Shown here one piece after another: positions 27,656 through 37,495 of a stretch of 64,000 nucleotides of DNA. The stretch is from the NCBI RefSeq assembly GCF_025151535.1, contig NZ_CP102288.1, positions 2,799,501-2,863,500 on the forward strand, given 5' to 3'. Position numbers and translations under genes: made by a program. A model generated the notes under the pieces. It saw only the letters and a list, made by a program, of their open reading frames with translations, did no database searches and was not told the DNA's origin. Each line of letters begins with the position of its first letter. Position 1 is the first letter of the stretch. The DNA comes from Segatella copri DSM 18205. Its GTDB lineage: Bacteria; Bacteroidota; Bacteroidia; Bacteroidales; Bacteroidaceae.

Positions 27656-28015
27656 TTAATTCTTGTTATCTTGTTCTTTATCTTCCTGATGCTCAGATAG
27701 TTTCGGGTTGTTTTTATGTCTTTCAGAATCCCTTTTGGTCTTCTTGTCAAAACTCTTTTGGAGTTCTTCTGTCAAGTCAACCCCTGTCTGATTTGCCAGG
27801 CAGATAAGCACCCAAAGAACATCGGCCATTTCTTCGCCTAAGTTAGGTTTCTCGCCTTTCTTAAAACTCTGGTCGCCGTATGTTCGGGCAATGACGCGTG
27901 CCAATTCGCCCACTTCTTCTGTGAGGCAAGCCATATTGGTCAGTTCGCTGAAATAGCGTACGCCATATTCTTTAATCCACTGATCTACAGTTTCTTGTGC
28001 TTCTTTTATTGTCAT
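27656..28015 (-). CDS. MazG-like nucleotide pyrophosphohydrolase
   Basis: The 119 residues contain the acidic helices of the MazG fold: LTEEVGELARVIAR and LGEEMADVLWVLICLAN, which bind magnesium. Such proteins hydrolyse nucleoside triphosphates to monophosphates and clear odd nucleotides. The C-terminal tail is highly charged and likely disordered. It lies between dtd and deoC in the same direction. Confidence 0.9.
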   Translation of the reverse strand: MTIKEAQETVDQWIKEYGVRYFSELTNMACLTEEVGELARVIARTYGDQSFKKGEKPNLGEEMADVLWVLICLANQTGVDLTEELQKSFDKKTKRDSERHKNNPKLSEHQEDKEQDNKN

Positions 28016-28064
28016 CTTCCAAATTCTTTTGTGGGGAAAGATGCCTTTCTTTCAGGGTAGGGCA

Positions 28065-28517
28065 TTATTCCTTGTTGTGAGTATCCATCATGATGGTTAC
28101 CGGTCCATCGTTCAGTAATTCTACTTTCATATCGGCACCAAATTCGCCTGTTCCTACTGGCTTTCCGAGTGCATCGGATAGCTTTTTGCAGAACTCCTCA
28201 TAGAGTGGAATGCTGATTTCGTGCTTGGCTGCTCTGAGCCAGCTTGGGCGATTTCCTTTTTTGTAGCTGGCGAATAGGGTGAACTGGCTGATGACCAGAA
28301 TCTCACCATTGATATCCATGATGGAGCGGTTCATAACATGGTTTTCGTCGTCGAAAACACGGAGTCCGATTACCTTTCTGACCAGCCAGTCTACATCTTC
28401 TGATGTGTCGCTTTCCTCTATTCCCAAAAGGATCAGATAGCCTTGTCTGATGGCAGATTTAACCTCTCCTTCGATGGTAACTGAGGCGTGAGAGACACGC
28501 TGTATTACGATTCTCAT
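28065..28517 (-). CDS. dtd: D-aminoacyl-tRNA deacylase
   Basis: The 150-residue protein starts MRIVIQRVSHASV and has the two conserved active-site stretches, SQFTLFA and the gate-forming NDGPVTIMMDT. It removes D-amino acids and glycine wrongly attached to tRNA. It sits between uvrC and the MazG-like gene in the same direction; about 130 nt separates it from uvrC. Confidence 0.96.
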   Translation of the reverse strand: MRIVIQRVSHASVTIEGEVKSAIRQGYLILLGIEESDTSEDVDWLVRKVIGLRVFDDENHVMNRSIMDINGEILVISQFTLFASYKKGNRPSWLRAAKHEISIPLYEEFCKKLSDALGKPVGTGEFGADMKVELLNDGPVTIMMDTHNKE

Positions 28518-28648
28518 ATTACTACTTTGAACTTTGAATGTTGAACATAGAACTTTATGAATAGCATTTGTGGAATGCTTGCTTCGGTTCTGTTCTTCTT
28601 CTTATTATTAATATATATAGTATAGTTTGAACTGCAAATATACAACTT

Positions 28649-30496
28649 TTATTTCATATTCTCGCCTTTTTCTGCAAAATATTTTGCAAGAATTTCCGCC
28701 TTATGTGGGCCTAATACCTCTGAAAGTTGTTCCAAGGATGCTTCTTTCATCTTTTTCACGCTCTTAAACTTGCTCAGAAGGGCTTCTTTAGCCTTCGGAC
28801 CGATGCCTTTGATATCGTCTAATTCTGAGTGAAGAGCATGCTTGCTGCGCTTGTCGCGATGAAAGGTGATGGCGTATCTGTGCACCTCATCCTGTATCTG
28901 CGTCAGTACCTTGAACAGTTCACTTTCGGGTGTTAGGGCGATGGTTTTAGGTGGGAATCCGAAGAGAAGTTCGTTGGTCCGATGGCGGTCGTCTTTGGCA
29001 AGACCTGCGATAGGAATATCCAGGTGTAATTCGTCAACAATAACCTCTCTTACTACGTCCATCTGCCCCTTTCCGCCATCGGTAATAATGAGGTCTGGAA
29101 GTGCAGTTTCTTCCTCTATCATTCGACTGTACCGGCGTCTTACCACTTCTTGCATGGATGCGTAATCATCCGGCCCTTCTACTGTCTTAATGTTGTATTT
29201 CCTATAGTCTTTTCTGGATGGTTTCATACCTTTATATACGATGCAACCTGCCACGGCATCAGTACCGGATATGTTGGAATTATCGAAACATTCTATCTGA
29301 TAAGGCAGCTTTGGAAGCTTCAGTTTTGCTTGTAATTCCTTCATCAATCGGGTCTGTTTCTGCTCCGGATTGAGCTTTTCTGCCTGCTTCAGACGGTCGA
29401 ATTTATACTGCTTGCAGTTCATTTCCGACAGCTCCAGAAGGTGCTTTTTGTCACCTCTCTGGGGTACGAAGAAGGTGGCATCTTTCAGCTTCCATTCCAT
29501 TTCGAAGGGCACGATTATCTCCTTCGATGTGGAGTGGAAACGCTCTCTGATTTCCGGAATGGCAGTAATCAGAAGTTCCTCATCGCTCTCCTCCAGTTTA
29601 CGTTTATATTCGTAGGTGAAGCTCTGGTTGATGGTGCCGTTTTTTACGTGAATATAGTTGATGAAGGCGTTTTTGTTGGCGTCATCATTTACTATTGTAA
29701 AGACATCTACATCCGTAATTGTATGGCTTACCACCTCGCTTTTTGCCTCAAATTCATCCAGTAATTGGTACTTTTTCTTATATTCTTCGGCTATTTCAAA
29801 ACGTAGAAGTTCTGCATTTTTCATCATCAAATCGTAGAGATATTTGCTTACTTCCCGCGTGTTTCCCTTCAGAATTTCACGTGCTTGGCGCATGTTTTCC
29901 TGATATTCCTCATAGCTCTGCTTGTTGATGCAGGGTGCTCCGCAGTTGTGGATATGATACTCCAGACACGGCTTGTATCTACCTTCAGCAACGCCTTCTC
30001 TGGTGATTGGCATTCTGCAGGTGCGGGGCTTATAAAGCTTCTTGATGACCTCTAAAACGGCATACATGCTGCCGATATGAGGGTAAGGACCGAAGAAGGT
30101 TCCCACTTTTTTATTGATATGACGAGTCTTGAAAATGCGTGGAAAATACTCGTTTGTTACGCATATAGATGGGTATGTCTTGCCGTCTTTCAGCAGGACA
30201 TTGTATCTTGGATTATACTTTTTGATCAGGCTGTTTTCGAGCAAAAGTGCGTCTTCTTCAGTGTTTACTACCGTATAAGATATGTCGTGAATCTTAGAAA
30301 CAAGCACCTTTGTCTTGTATCTGTCTACCTCTTTATGGAAGTAGGAAGATACTCTTCTCTTCAGGTTTTTCGCCTTTCCCACATATATAATCGTATGATT
30401 TTCGTCGTAATATTGGTAGCTTCCTGGCTTTTCCGGCATACTTAAAACGATGTTTTTAAGCCTAGCCAAGCGCTCCTCATTCTCTTGTTTCGTCAT
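28649..30496 (-). CDS. uvrC: Excinuclease ABC subunit C
   Basis: The 615 residues begin with a GIY-YIG nuclease domain (PGSYQYYDENHTIIYVGKAKNLKRR) that cuts 3' to the lesion. The C-terminal nuclease part follows (CFDNSNISGTDAV, LIITDGGKGQ). Helix-hairpin-helix motifs end the protein (IKGIGPKAKEALL, LGPHKAEILAKYF). It makes both incisions in UvrABC nucleotide excision repair. The ATG is preceded by a parS-like site. Confidence 0.97.
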   Translation of the reverse strand: MTKQENEERLARLKNIVLSMPEKPGSYQYYDENHTIIYVGKAKNLKRRVSSYFHKEVDRYKTKVLVSKIHDISYTVVNTEEDALLLENSLIKKYNPRYNVLLKDGKTYPSICVTNEYFPRIFKTRHINKKVGTFFGPYPHIGSMYAVLEVIKKLYKPRTCRMPITREGVAEGRYKPCLEYHIHNCGAPCINKQSYEEYQENMRQAREILKGNTREVSKYLYDLMMKNAELLRFEIAEEYKKKYQLLDEFEAKSEVVSHTITDVDVFTIVNDDANKNAFINYIHVKNGTINQSFTYEYKRKLEESDEELLITAIPEIRERFHSTSKEIIVPFEMEWKLKDATFFVPQRGDKKHLLELSEMNCKQYKFDRLKQAEKLNPEQKQTRLMKELQAKLKLPKLPYQIECFDNSNISGTDAVAGCIVYKGMKPSRKDYRKYNIKTVEGPDDYASMQEVVRRRYSRMIEEETALPDLIITDGGKGQMDVVREVIVDELHLDIPIAGLAKDDRHRTNELLFGFPPKTIALTPESELFKVLTQIQDEVHRYAITFHRDKRSKHALHSELDDIKGIGPKAKEALLSKFKSVKKMKEASLEQLSEVLGPHKAEILAKYFAEKGENMK

Positions 30497-30532
30497 ATTT
30501 TTACTTGTTTTTTAAGGGAAAACGAGCGTTAC

Positions 30533-30548
30533 TGTTTCACGTGAAACG
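30533..30548. promoter_or_regulatory. parS-like ParB site, 15 of 16 matches
   Basis: TGTTTCACGTGAAACG differs from the general parS only at its last base. It lies between apt and uvrC. Confidence 0.75.
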
Positions 30549-30618
30549 GCAACGCTCTAGTGTCTTTTACTGCTTCCTTGCTGCATTCTCGCAGTATTTC
30601 TTGCAGTATTTTTGCTGC

Positions 30619-31149
30619 TTATAACTGCAATAAAGTAGTTACTTCAACGTCTGGATCAAAGGAATTTCTGCCTTCGAAATTCTCGTTTACGAGCTCGATG
30701 ATGAAGTTGGCATATACCTTTTTCGGATGGAATTTCTTTACCAGGTTGCATGCTGCTTTCATGGTTCCACCGGTGGCAAGGAGGTCGTCGTGGAGGAGTA
30801 CGATGTCGTCCTCATTGATGGCATCTTCGTGGATTTCGATGGTATCGATGCCATATTCCTTAGCATAACTTTCCTGTACGGTTTTGCATGGAAGTTTGCC
30901 CGGTTTACGGCATAAAACTACGCCGGCTCCGAGACGAATAGCAAGGGCAGAAGACATTACGAAACCGCGTGATTCGATGCCTACAATCTTGGTGATTCCT
31001 TTGTCTTTGTAGAGTTCATACATCTCATCGCTGATCTCTTTTAAAGATGCAGGATTCTTGAAAAGGGTTGATACATCGCGGAAGTTTACACCCTTGATTG
31101 GCCAATCTGGAATGCAACGCAGATTGTCTAATAATAGCTGATTGTTCAT
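30619..31149 (-). CDS. apt: Adenine phosphoribosyltransferase
   Basis: This 176-residue enzyme converts adenine and PRPP to AMP. The PRPP-binding motif is VVLLHDDLLATGGTMKAA, and the upstream VGIESRGFVMSSALA and RKPGKLP stretches are typical. It lies 250 nt after mnmG and 122 nt before uvrC on the same strand. Confidence 0.97.
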   Translation of the reverse strand: MNNQLLLDNLRCIPDWPIKGVNFRDVSTLFKNPASLKEISDEMYELYKDKGITKIVGIESRGFVMSSALAIRLGAGVVLCRKPGKLPCKTVQESYAKEYGIDTIEIHEDAINEDDIVLLHDDLLATGGTMKAACNLVKKFHPKKVYANFIIELVNENFEGRNSFDPDVEVTTLLQL

Positions 31150-31348
31150 TACTTTTTATGCTTTAAATTGATACTTATTTTGTTCTCTTTTCTTGTTCCT
31201 TTTTATGGGCTTTTTGCCCGTTTGTTTTTGCCTTTTACTCGATTTTATCCGCTTTTGTTTCACTAATTGCTGAAGTTTTACTTTAATCGCAAAACACTTG
31301 ATGCAACCTTTCTTAAACGGTTGAGCATCAAATGTTTTGTTGATAGTC

Positions 31349-31364
31349 TGTTTCACGTGAAACA
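31349..31364. promoter_or_regulatory. Perfect parS ParB-binding site
   Basis: TGTTTCACGTGAAACA is an exact match to the general bacterial parS sequence, 34 nt past the mnmG stop. ParB loads at parS and guides origin segregation. Confidence 0.9.
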
Positions 31365-31398
31365 TTGAGGATTCCCTTGTTTTTCGCTGTGAAACGGC

Positions 31399-33270
31399 TT
31401 ATCTTCCGAGTAATACAAGCATCACGTTGATATCGCTTGGTGATACGCCCGGAATTCGGCTTGCCTGTGCCAAAGTTTCCGGGTCAATGCGCTCGAGTTT
31501 CTGGCGTCCTTCTGTGGAGATTTCGTGGAGCTCGGAATAGTTGAAACGGCCCTTGATTTTGATGTCCTCCAATCGGTGCATCTTATCGGCGATGAGACGC
31601 TCTCGTTCGATGTAACCTTTGTACTTCATCTTGATTTCTGCAGCTTCCGCTATCTCTTCCTTTCGGTTAGCTGGTATTTCCAGTGCAGTCTTCAGGTCCG
31701 GAATAATCTCCGAAAGATTCGTGAGGTTCAGATGCGGACGAGCTATGAGGTCGATGAGCTTACAGCCGGCGCGAAGTGGAGTAGTGCCGAGCGCCTCCAG
31801 TTTTGGATTTATCTCATCCTTCTTGATAGGATAGTTGGCGCAAAATTCGATGATTCTTCCGATGGCTTCTTTTTTCTCTATCCACCAGTCGTAACGGTCG
31901 CGCTTGGCAATTCCGAGTTCGTATGCTTTTTCGGTGAGTCGGGCATCGGCATCGTCCTGACGGAGCAGAATGCGGTATTCGGCTCTGGAAGTAAACATAC
32001 GGTATGGTTCGTCAACTCCCTTTGTGGTGAGATCATCGATGAGTACGCCGATATAACTCTCATCGCGGTTCATCTCGAATGTTTTGTCGCCAACACAATG
32101 CAAGGCTGCGTTGATTCCTGCCACGGTTCCCTGTCCTCCTGCTTCCTCATAACCTGTGGTTCCGTTCACCTGTCCGGCAAAGAAGAGACCTTTGATGATT
32201 TTCGACTCCAGTGAATGTTTGAGTTGGGTAGGGTCGAAGTAATCGTATTCGATGGCGTATCCCGGTCTGTAAATCTTGGCATCTCTCAAAGCAGGAATCT
32301 CGTGAAGTGCATTCAGCTGGATATCCATCGGCATGCTCGAAGAAAAACCGTTCAGATACATCTCGTTCGTATCTTCGCCTTCCGGTTCCAGGAAGAGCGG
32401 ATGCTGATCCTTGTCGGGGAAGGTGACGAGCTTTGTTTCTATACTCGGACAGTAACGTGGACCGGTACTCTGAATCTGACCATTATATAAAGGTGAGTCA
32501 GCGAGACCGCTTTTTAAAGTTTCGTGTACCTTCTTGTTGGTGTAGCAAGTCCAGCAAGGCAATTGTTTCAGAACCCGATGTTCTCCCATGTAAGAGAACT
32601 GGTGGAAATCGCTGTCGCCCGGCTGTTCTTCCATATCTTCGAAATGAACACTTCTCTTGTCAATTCTGACCGGAGTTCCGGTTTTCATTCTGGCAGTAGT
32701 GATACCCCATCGGGTGATGCTCTCCGTAAAGTTGTGTACGGCAGGTTCGGCGCATCTTCCGCCTTCTACCATCTTTCTTCCTACATGCATCAGTCCGTTG
32801 AGGAATGTTCCAGCGGTGATGATGATGCTCTTGGCATAGAATTCGGCTCCCCAGATGGTTTTTACGCCGATGGCTTCTCCGTCAGCTACGAGCAGTTCGT
32901 CAGCCTGGTCTTGCCAGATGTCGAGGTTGTCGGTATGGTCGAGGATGGTTCTCCATTCCCAGATAAACTTTCCTCTGTCGCATTGGGCACGGGGGCTCCA
33001 TACGGCAGGACCCTTGCCGATGTTGAGCATTCGGAACTGGATGGCGGTTTTATCCGTTACGATACCCATCTGTCCTCCCAATGCGTCGATTTCGCGCACA
33101 ATCTGTCCCTTGGCAATACCTCCGATGGCGGGGTTGCAACTCATCTGACCAATCTTGTTCATATCCATCGTTATCAAACAGGTTTTGGCACCCATGTTTG
33201 CAGAGGCTGCTGCAGCCTCACATCCGGCATGTCCTCCACCGATAACGAGCACGTCATAATTGAATTTCAT
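31399..33270 (-). CDS. mnmG: tRNA U34 carboxymethylaminomethyl-modifying enzyme MnmG (GidA)
   Basis: The 623 residues start with the FAD-binding VIGGGHAGCEAA (residues 9-20). GQMSCNPAIGG and the C-terminal RIPGVSPSDINVML helical domain are diagnostic. With MnmE it modifies the wobble uridine of several tRNAs. It heads the minus-strand run to deoC. A minus-strand TACTTTTG box lies at 33305-33312. The gene is often close to the replication origin, in line with the parS site just past its end. Confidence 0.98.
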   Translation of the reverse strand: MKFNYDVLVIGGGHAGCEAAAASANMGAKTCLITMDMNKIGQMSCNPAIGGIAKGQIVREIDALGGQMGIVTDKTAIQFRMLNIGKGPAVWSPRAQCDRGKFIWEWRTILDHTDNLDIWQDQADELLVADGEAIGVKTIWGAEFYAKSIIITAGTFLNGLMHVGRKMVEGGRCAEPAVHNFTESITRWGITTARMKTGTPVRIDKRSVHFEDMEEQPGDSDFHQFSYMGEHRVLKQLPCWTCYTNKKVHETLKSGLADSPLYNGQIQSTGPRYCPSIETKLVTFPDKDQHPLFLEPEGEDTNEMYLNGFSSSMPMDIQLNALHEIPALRDAKIYRPGYAIEYDYFDPTQLKHSLESKIIKGLFFAGQVNGTTGYEEAGGQGTVAGINAALHCVGDKTFEMNRDESYIGVLIDDLTTKGVDEPYRMFTSRAEYRILLRQDDADARLTEKAYELGIAKRDRYDWWIEKKEAIGRIIEFCANYPIKKDEINPKLEALGTTPLRAGCKLIDLIARPHLNLTNLSEIIPDLKTALEIPANRKEEIAEAAEIKMKYKGYIERERLIADKMHRLEDIKIKGRFNYSELHEISTEGRQKLERIDPETLAQASRIPGVSPSDINVMLVLLGR

Positions 33271-33343
33271 ACTTCGTTTAATCTATATTTTTTCTAATTT
33301 TCGGCAAAAGTAAGAAATAAAATCGAAATTTTGGCAAAAATAC

Positions 33344-33374
33344 TTTGATAAATCATTAAAATATAGTAATTTTG
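33344..33374 (+). promoter_or_regulatory. frdCAB promoter
   Basis: TTTG (33344-33347) and TAATTTTG (33367-33374) are 19 nt apart, a textbook Bacteroidota promoter. The leader to the frdC ATG is about 120 nt. Confidence 0.8.
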
Positions 33375-33501
33375 CAGCAGACTTGCGAAAATATACCTAG
33401 AAATGAGGATTGCAGAATGCCAAAAAATAGGTATTGCAGGGACGAAAAGTGTGGAATATAAATTAGTTTCAAACAGTTAAATAATTAAATTTCAATCATT
33501 T

Positions 33502-34185
33502 ATGTGGTTAATCAATTCATCTATTGGTAGAAAGGTAGTGATGTCAGTAACTGGTATCGCTCTTATTCTATTCTTGACATTCCACGGTTGCATGAATGTT
33601 GTTGCTCTCTTCTCAGGAGATGCTTACAACATGATTTGCGAATTGTTGGGTGCTAACTGGTACGCCGTAGTTGCAACATTAGGTTTGGCAGCTTTGGCAG
33701 TTTGTCACATCGTTTACGCTTTCATCCTGACAGCACAGAACCGTCGTGCTCGCGGTAACCAGCGTTACGAGGTAACAGCAAAGCCAGAGAAAGTAGAGTG
33801 GGCTAGCCAGAACATGTTGGTGCTCGGTATCATCATCGTTCTCGGTTTGTTGCTTCACCTCTTCAACTTCTGGTACAACATGATGTTTGCAGAGCTTTTG
33901 GGTACAAGCTTCGGCCACTGCCCATCAGACGGCTTCGCATTCATTCAGGACACCTTCGCTAACCCTGTGTTCGTAGTTCTCTACATCATCTGGTTGGTAG
34001 CTCTTTGGTTCCACCTCACTCACGGTTTCTGGAGTGCTATTCAGACTCTCGGTTGGAGCGGTAAGACTTGGTTCTGCCGTTGGAAGATGATTGGTATGAT
34101 TTATTCAACCATCCTGCTTCTCCTCTTCATCGTAGTTGTATTGGCATTCGCTTTCGGTTGCGCTCCATCTTTGTGCTGCGCATAA
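33502..34185 (+). CDS. frdC: Fumarate reductase/succinate dehydrogenase cytochrome b subunit
   Basis: The 227 residues form five hydrophobic helices with histidines in FHGCMN, CHIVYAF, LLHLFNFW and HLTHGFW placed to hold two hemes b. This is the single-chain cytochrome b558 type found in Bacteroidota. It anchors the complex and takes electrons from menaquinol. It is the first gene of frdCAB. The operon uses a biased codon set (GGT, GCT, CTC, AAG), which suggests high expression. Confidence 0.95.
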   Translation: MWLINSSIGRKVVMSVTGIALILFLTFHGCMNVVALFSGDAYNMICELLGANWYAVVATLGLAALAVCHIVYAFILTAQNRRARGNQRYEVTAKPEKVEWASQNMLVLGIIIVLGLLLHLFNFWYNMMFAELLGTSFGHCPSDGFAFIQDTFANPVFVVLYIIWLVALWFHLTHGFWSAIQTLGWSGKTWFCRWKMIGMIYSTILLLLFIVVVLAFAFGCAPSLCCA

Positions 34186-34217
34186 TTCGTGTAATCATTT
34201 AAGTATTAAAAAAGATT

Positions 34218-36200
34218 ATGGCAAAAACATTAAATTCTAGAATACCTGAAGGACCAGTTGCTGAGAAGTGGACCAACTATAAGGCTCACCAGCGTTTGGT
34301 TAACCCAAAGAATAAGTTAAAGCTCGACGTTATCGTTGTAGGTACAGGTTTGGCAGGTGCTTCTGCTGCTGCTTCTCTCGGCGAGATGGGCTTCAATATC
34401 TTGAACTTCTGCATTCAGGACTCTCCACGTCGTGCTCACTCTATTGCAGCACAGGGTGGTATCAATGCAGCTAAGAATTATCAGAATGATGGTGACTCTG
34501 TTTACCGTCTGTTCTACGATACTGTAAAGGGTGGTGACTACCGTGCTCGTGAGGCTAACGTTTACCGTTTGGCTGAGGTGAGCAACGATATCATCGACCA
34601 GTGCGTAGCTCAGGGCGTTCCTTTCGCTCGTGAGTACGGTGGTATGCTGGCTAACCGTTCTTTCGGTGGTGCTCAGGTATCTCGTACATTCTATGCTAAG
34701 GGTCAGACAGGTCAGCAGCTCCTCCTCGGTGCTTACTCTTCTTTGAGCCGCATGATTGAGGCAGGTAAGGTTAAGCTCTTCACCCGTTACGAGATGGAGG
34801 ATATAGTTATCGTTGACGGTCACGCTCGTGGTATCATCGCTAAGAATTTGATTACAGGTAAGTTGGAGCGTTTCTCTGCCAACGCCGTAGTTATCGCTAC
34901 CGGTGGTTATGGTAACGCTTACTTCCTTTCTACAAACGCTATGGGTTGTAACTGTACAGCAGCTATCCAGTGCTACCGCAAGGGTGCTGACTTCGCTAAC
35001 CCATCTTACGTTCAGATTCACCCTACATGTATCCCTGTTCACGGTACAAACCAGAGTAAGTTGACTTTGATGTCAGAGTCACTCCGTAACGATGGTCGTA
35101 TCTGGGTTCCTAAGAAGATTGAGGATGCCAAGGCATTGCAGGCTGGTACAAAGAAGGGTTCTGATATTCCTGAGGAAGACCGCGACTACTACTTGGAGCG
35201 CCGTTACCCAGCATTCGGTAACCTGGTTCCTCGTGACGTGGCTTCTCGTGCAGCTAAGGAGCGTTGCGACAAGGGCTTCGGTGTTAACAACACAGGTCTT
35301 GCCGTATTCCTCGACTTCTCTGAGTCTATCAACCGTCTCGGTATCGACGTTATCCTGCAGCGTTATGGCAACCTCTTCGATATGTATGAGGAGATTACTG
35401 ACGTTAACCCAGGTGAGTTGGCTAACGAGATTAACGGCGTGAAGTACTACAACCCAATGATGATCTTCCCTGCTATCCACTATACAATGGGTGGTATCTG
35501 GGTTGACTACGAGTTGATGACCACTATCCCAGGTCTCTTCGCTATTGGTGAGTGTAACTTCTCTGACCACGGTGCTAACCGTCTTGGTGCATCTGCTTTG
35601 ATGCAGGGTTTGGCTGACGGTTACTTCGTATTGCCATACACTATCCAGAACTACTTGGCCGACCAGGCATTGTGGCCAAAGCTCTCTACCGATCTCCCAG
35701 AGTTCGCAGAGGCAGAGGCAGGTGTCCAGAAGGAAATCGACCGCCTGATGGGTATCCAGGGCAAGCGCTCTGTAGATTCTATCCACAAGGAGTTGGGTCA
35801 CATCCTTTGGGAGCATGTAGGTATGGGTCGTACCAAGGAAGGTCTTGAGGAAGGCTTGAAGAAGATGAAGGCTCTCCGCGAGGAATTCAACAAGAACCTC
35901 TTTATCCCTGGCAAGAAGGAAGGCTTGAACGTAGAGTTGGATAAGGCTATCCACTTGCGTGACTTCATCTTGATGGGCGAGTTGATCGCTTACGATGCAT
36001 TGCACCGCAACGAGAGCTGTGGTGGTCACTTCCGTGAGGAGTACCAGACAGAGGAAGGCGAGGCAAAGCGTGATGACGAGCACTTCTTCTACGTAGGTTG
36101 CTGGGAGTATCAGGGCAACGATACAACTGCTCCAGTGCTCAACAAGGAACCTCTCGAGTATGAGGCAATTAAGGTACAGACAAGAAATTACAAGAATTAA
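34218..36200 (+). CDS. frdA: Fumarate reductase flavoprotein subunit
   Basis: This 660-residue subunit has the FAD-binding [15 protein letters not shown] and the covalent flavin histidine in [10 protein letters not shown]. The capping and catalytic regions follow, with [14 protein letters not shown] and [13 protein letters not shown]. It reduces fumarate to succinate in anaerobic respiration, or runs in reverse as succinate dehydrogenase. It lies 32 nt after frdC and 15 nt before frdB. The name frdA follows the expected direction in a succinate-forming anaerobe. Confidence 0.97.
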   Translation: MAKTLNSRIPEGPVAEKWTNYKAHQRLVNPKNKLKLDVIVVGTGLAGASAAASLGEMGFNILNFCIQDSPRRAHSIAAQGGINAAKNYQNDGDSVYRLFYDTVKGGDYRAREANVYRLAEVSNDIIDQCVAQGVPFAREYGGMLANRSFGGAQVSRTFYAKGQTGQQLLLGAYSSLSRMIEAGKVKLFTRYEMEDIVIVDGHARGIIAKNLITGKLERFSANAVVIATGGYGNAYFLSTNAMGCNCTAAIQCYRKGADFANPSYVQIHPTCIPVHGTNQSKLTLMSESLRNDGRIWVPKKIEDAKALQAGTKKGSDIPEEDRDYYLERRYPAFGNLVPRDVASRAAKERCDKGFGVNNTGLAVFLDFSESINRLGIDVILQRYGNLFDMYEEITDVNPGELANEINGVKYYNPMMIFPAIHYTMGGIWVDYELMTTIPGLFAIGECNFSDHGANRLGASALMQGLADGYFVLPYTIQNYLADQALWPKLSTDLPEFAEAEAGVQKEIDRLMGIQGKRSVDSIHKELGHILWEHVGMGRTKEGLEEGLKKMKALREEFNKNLFIPGKKEGLNVELDKAIHLRDFILMGELIAYDALHRNESCGGHFREEYQTEEGEAKRDDEHFFYVGCWEYQGNDTTAPVLNKEPLEYEAIKVQTRNYKN

Positions 36201-36215
36201 AAAGCGAACAAGACA

Positions 36216-36974
36216 ATGGCAAGAAATATAAGTTTCACAGTTAAGTATTGGAAGCAGGACGGTCCTACAGCACAGGGTCACTTCGATACACATGAGATGA
36301 AGAACATCCCAGATGATACTTCATTCCTCGAGATGCTCGACATCTTGAACGAGGAGCTCATCGAGTCAGGTCAGGAGCCTTTCGTCTTCGACCACGACTG
36401 CCGCGAGGGTATCTGCGGTATGTGCTCTCTCTATATTAATGGTACACCTCACGGTAAGACTGAGCGTGGTGCTACAACATGTCAGCTCTACATGCGTCGT
36501 TTCAATGATGGCGATGTTATCACCGTTGAGCCTTGGCGTTCTGCTGGTTTCCCTATCATCAAGGATTGTATGGTAGACCGTTCAGCATTCGACAAGATTA
36601 TCCAGGCAGGTGGTTACACCAGCATTCGTACAGGTCAGGCTCAGGATGCCAACGCTATCCTGATTCCTAAGGAGAATGCAGACGAGGCAATGGATTGCGC
36701 TACATGTATCGGTTGCGGTGCTTGTGTTGCTGCATGTAAGAATGGTTCTGCTATGCTCTTCGTCAGCTCAAAGGTTAGCCAGCTGGCACTTCTCCCACAG
36801 GGTCGTGTAGAGGCTGTTGCCCGTGCTAAGAAGATGATTGCACGCATGGATGAGCTCGGATTCGGTAACTGTACAAACACTCGTGCTTGCGAGGCTGTTT
36901 GTCCTAAGAACGAGTCTATCGCTAACATCGCCCGCTTGAACCGTGAGTTCTTGAAGGCTAAGTTGGCAGACTAA
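36216..36974 (+). CDS. frdB: Fumarate reductase iron-sulfur subunit
   Basis: The 252 residues have the plant-type [2Fe-2S] motif CREGICGMC and then the bacterial ferredoxin cysteines for the [4Fe-4S] and [3Fe-4S] centres ([14 protein letters not shown], and [12 protein letters not shown]). It carries electrons from the cytochrome to the flavoprotein. It is the last gene of the operon and is followed by a hairpin terminator. Confidence 0.97.
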   Translation: MARNISFTVKYWKQDGPTAQGHFDTHEMKNIPDDTSFLEMLDILNEELIESGQEPFVFDHDCREGICGMCSLYINGTPHGKTERGATTCQLYMRRFNDGDVITVEPWRSAGFPIIKDCMVDRSAFDKIIQAGGYTSIRTGQAQDANAILIPKENADEAMDCATCIGCGACVAACKNGSAMLFVSSKVSQLALLPQGRVEAVARAKKMIARMDELGFGNCTNTRACEAVCPKNESIANIARLNREFLKAKLAD

Positions 36975-37000
36975 TCCATCGTTTCTTTTGAGACACCGGA

Positions 37001-37037
37001 ATTTTCTCTCTGCATCTTTACGGATGCGAGAGAATTT
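37001..37037 (+). terminator. frdCAB terminator
   Basis: ATTTTCTCTC (37001-37010) and GAGAGAAT (37028-37035) pair, with an inner GCATC/GATGC stem. Confidence 0.75.
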
Positions 37038-37095
37038 TCCCAACAACTCTTCACTCTTCACCTTTTGGGTGTAAGTAGTTGAAGGATAGGAAGTT

Positions 37096-37133
37096 GGGCG
37101 GGTGAAGAGTGCTTTTTAACTCTTCACCCGCCC
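37096..37133. repeat. 15-bp perfect inverted repeat carrying GGTGAAGAGT
   Basis: GGGCGGGTGAAGAGT (37096-37110) and its exact complement (37119-37133) surround an 8-nt T-rich loop. The GGTGAAGAGT core recurs at least four more times up to 37290. Confidence 0.75.
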
Positions 37134-37376
37134 TTCACCTTTTTAGGCTGTTGACAGCTAAGCGGCTCTGCGTTTATACCTTTCCCAAAATCGTAAAAGG
37201 TGAAGAGTGGTGAAGAGTGGGTGAAGAGTGCCGAAAATCTATTCACCTATGTAATGTATTGTGTTTCAGTTCTTTATGTTGGAAAGGTGAAGAGTGAAGA
37301 GCTGATTGCGATATTCCTGCCAACCGTGCTTCTCTTGAAATAAGAGAAAGGATGTTTGGCAAACTGTTATACAGGA

Positions 37377-37411
37377 ACAGCCGACTAGCCTCTGTTGCGC
37401 TAGTCGGCTGT
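37377..37411. terminator. 13-bp stem hairpin before the IS element
   Basis: ACAGCCGACTAGC (37377-37389) and GCTAGTCGGCTGT (37399-37411) pair exactly; TTTG follows. No gene ends directly before it. Confidence 0.6.
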
Positions 37412-37495
37412 TTGCCTTTTGCCAGTATGCTGTTTTTCTTCTGCCAGCCTTCTGTTTTTCCTAGTCAGTTGTTCTATCTCCGATAGTTATGTACT

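Larger units (their letters stand above)
36975..37489. other. 515-bp gap of hairpins and GGTGAAGAGTG repeats
   Basis: No gene was found. It contains the frdB terminator, a second hairpin at 37096-37133, several direct copies of GGTGAAGAGTG in both orientations (about 37050-37290), a third hairpin at 37377-37411 and the left flank of the IS element. Confidence 0.7.

Noticed and set aside
31156..31365. 69-codon minus-strand frame starting MFHVKQ
   Set aside because: Its start codon and first residues are the parS site read as protein; the rest is a lysine-rich, low-complexity stretch with no ribosome binding site.
35079..36293. 404-codon frame opposite frdA
   Set aside because: Antisense shadow of frdA/frdB; sequence is repetitive Val/Leu/Thr without family signal.
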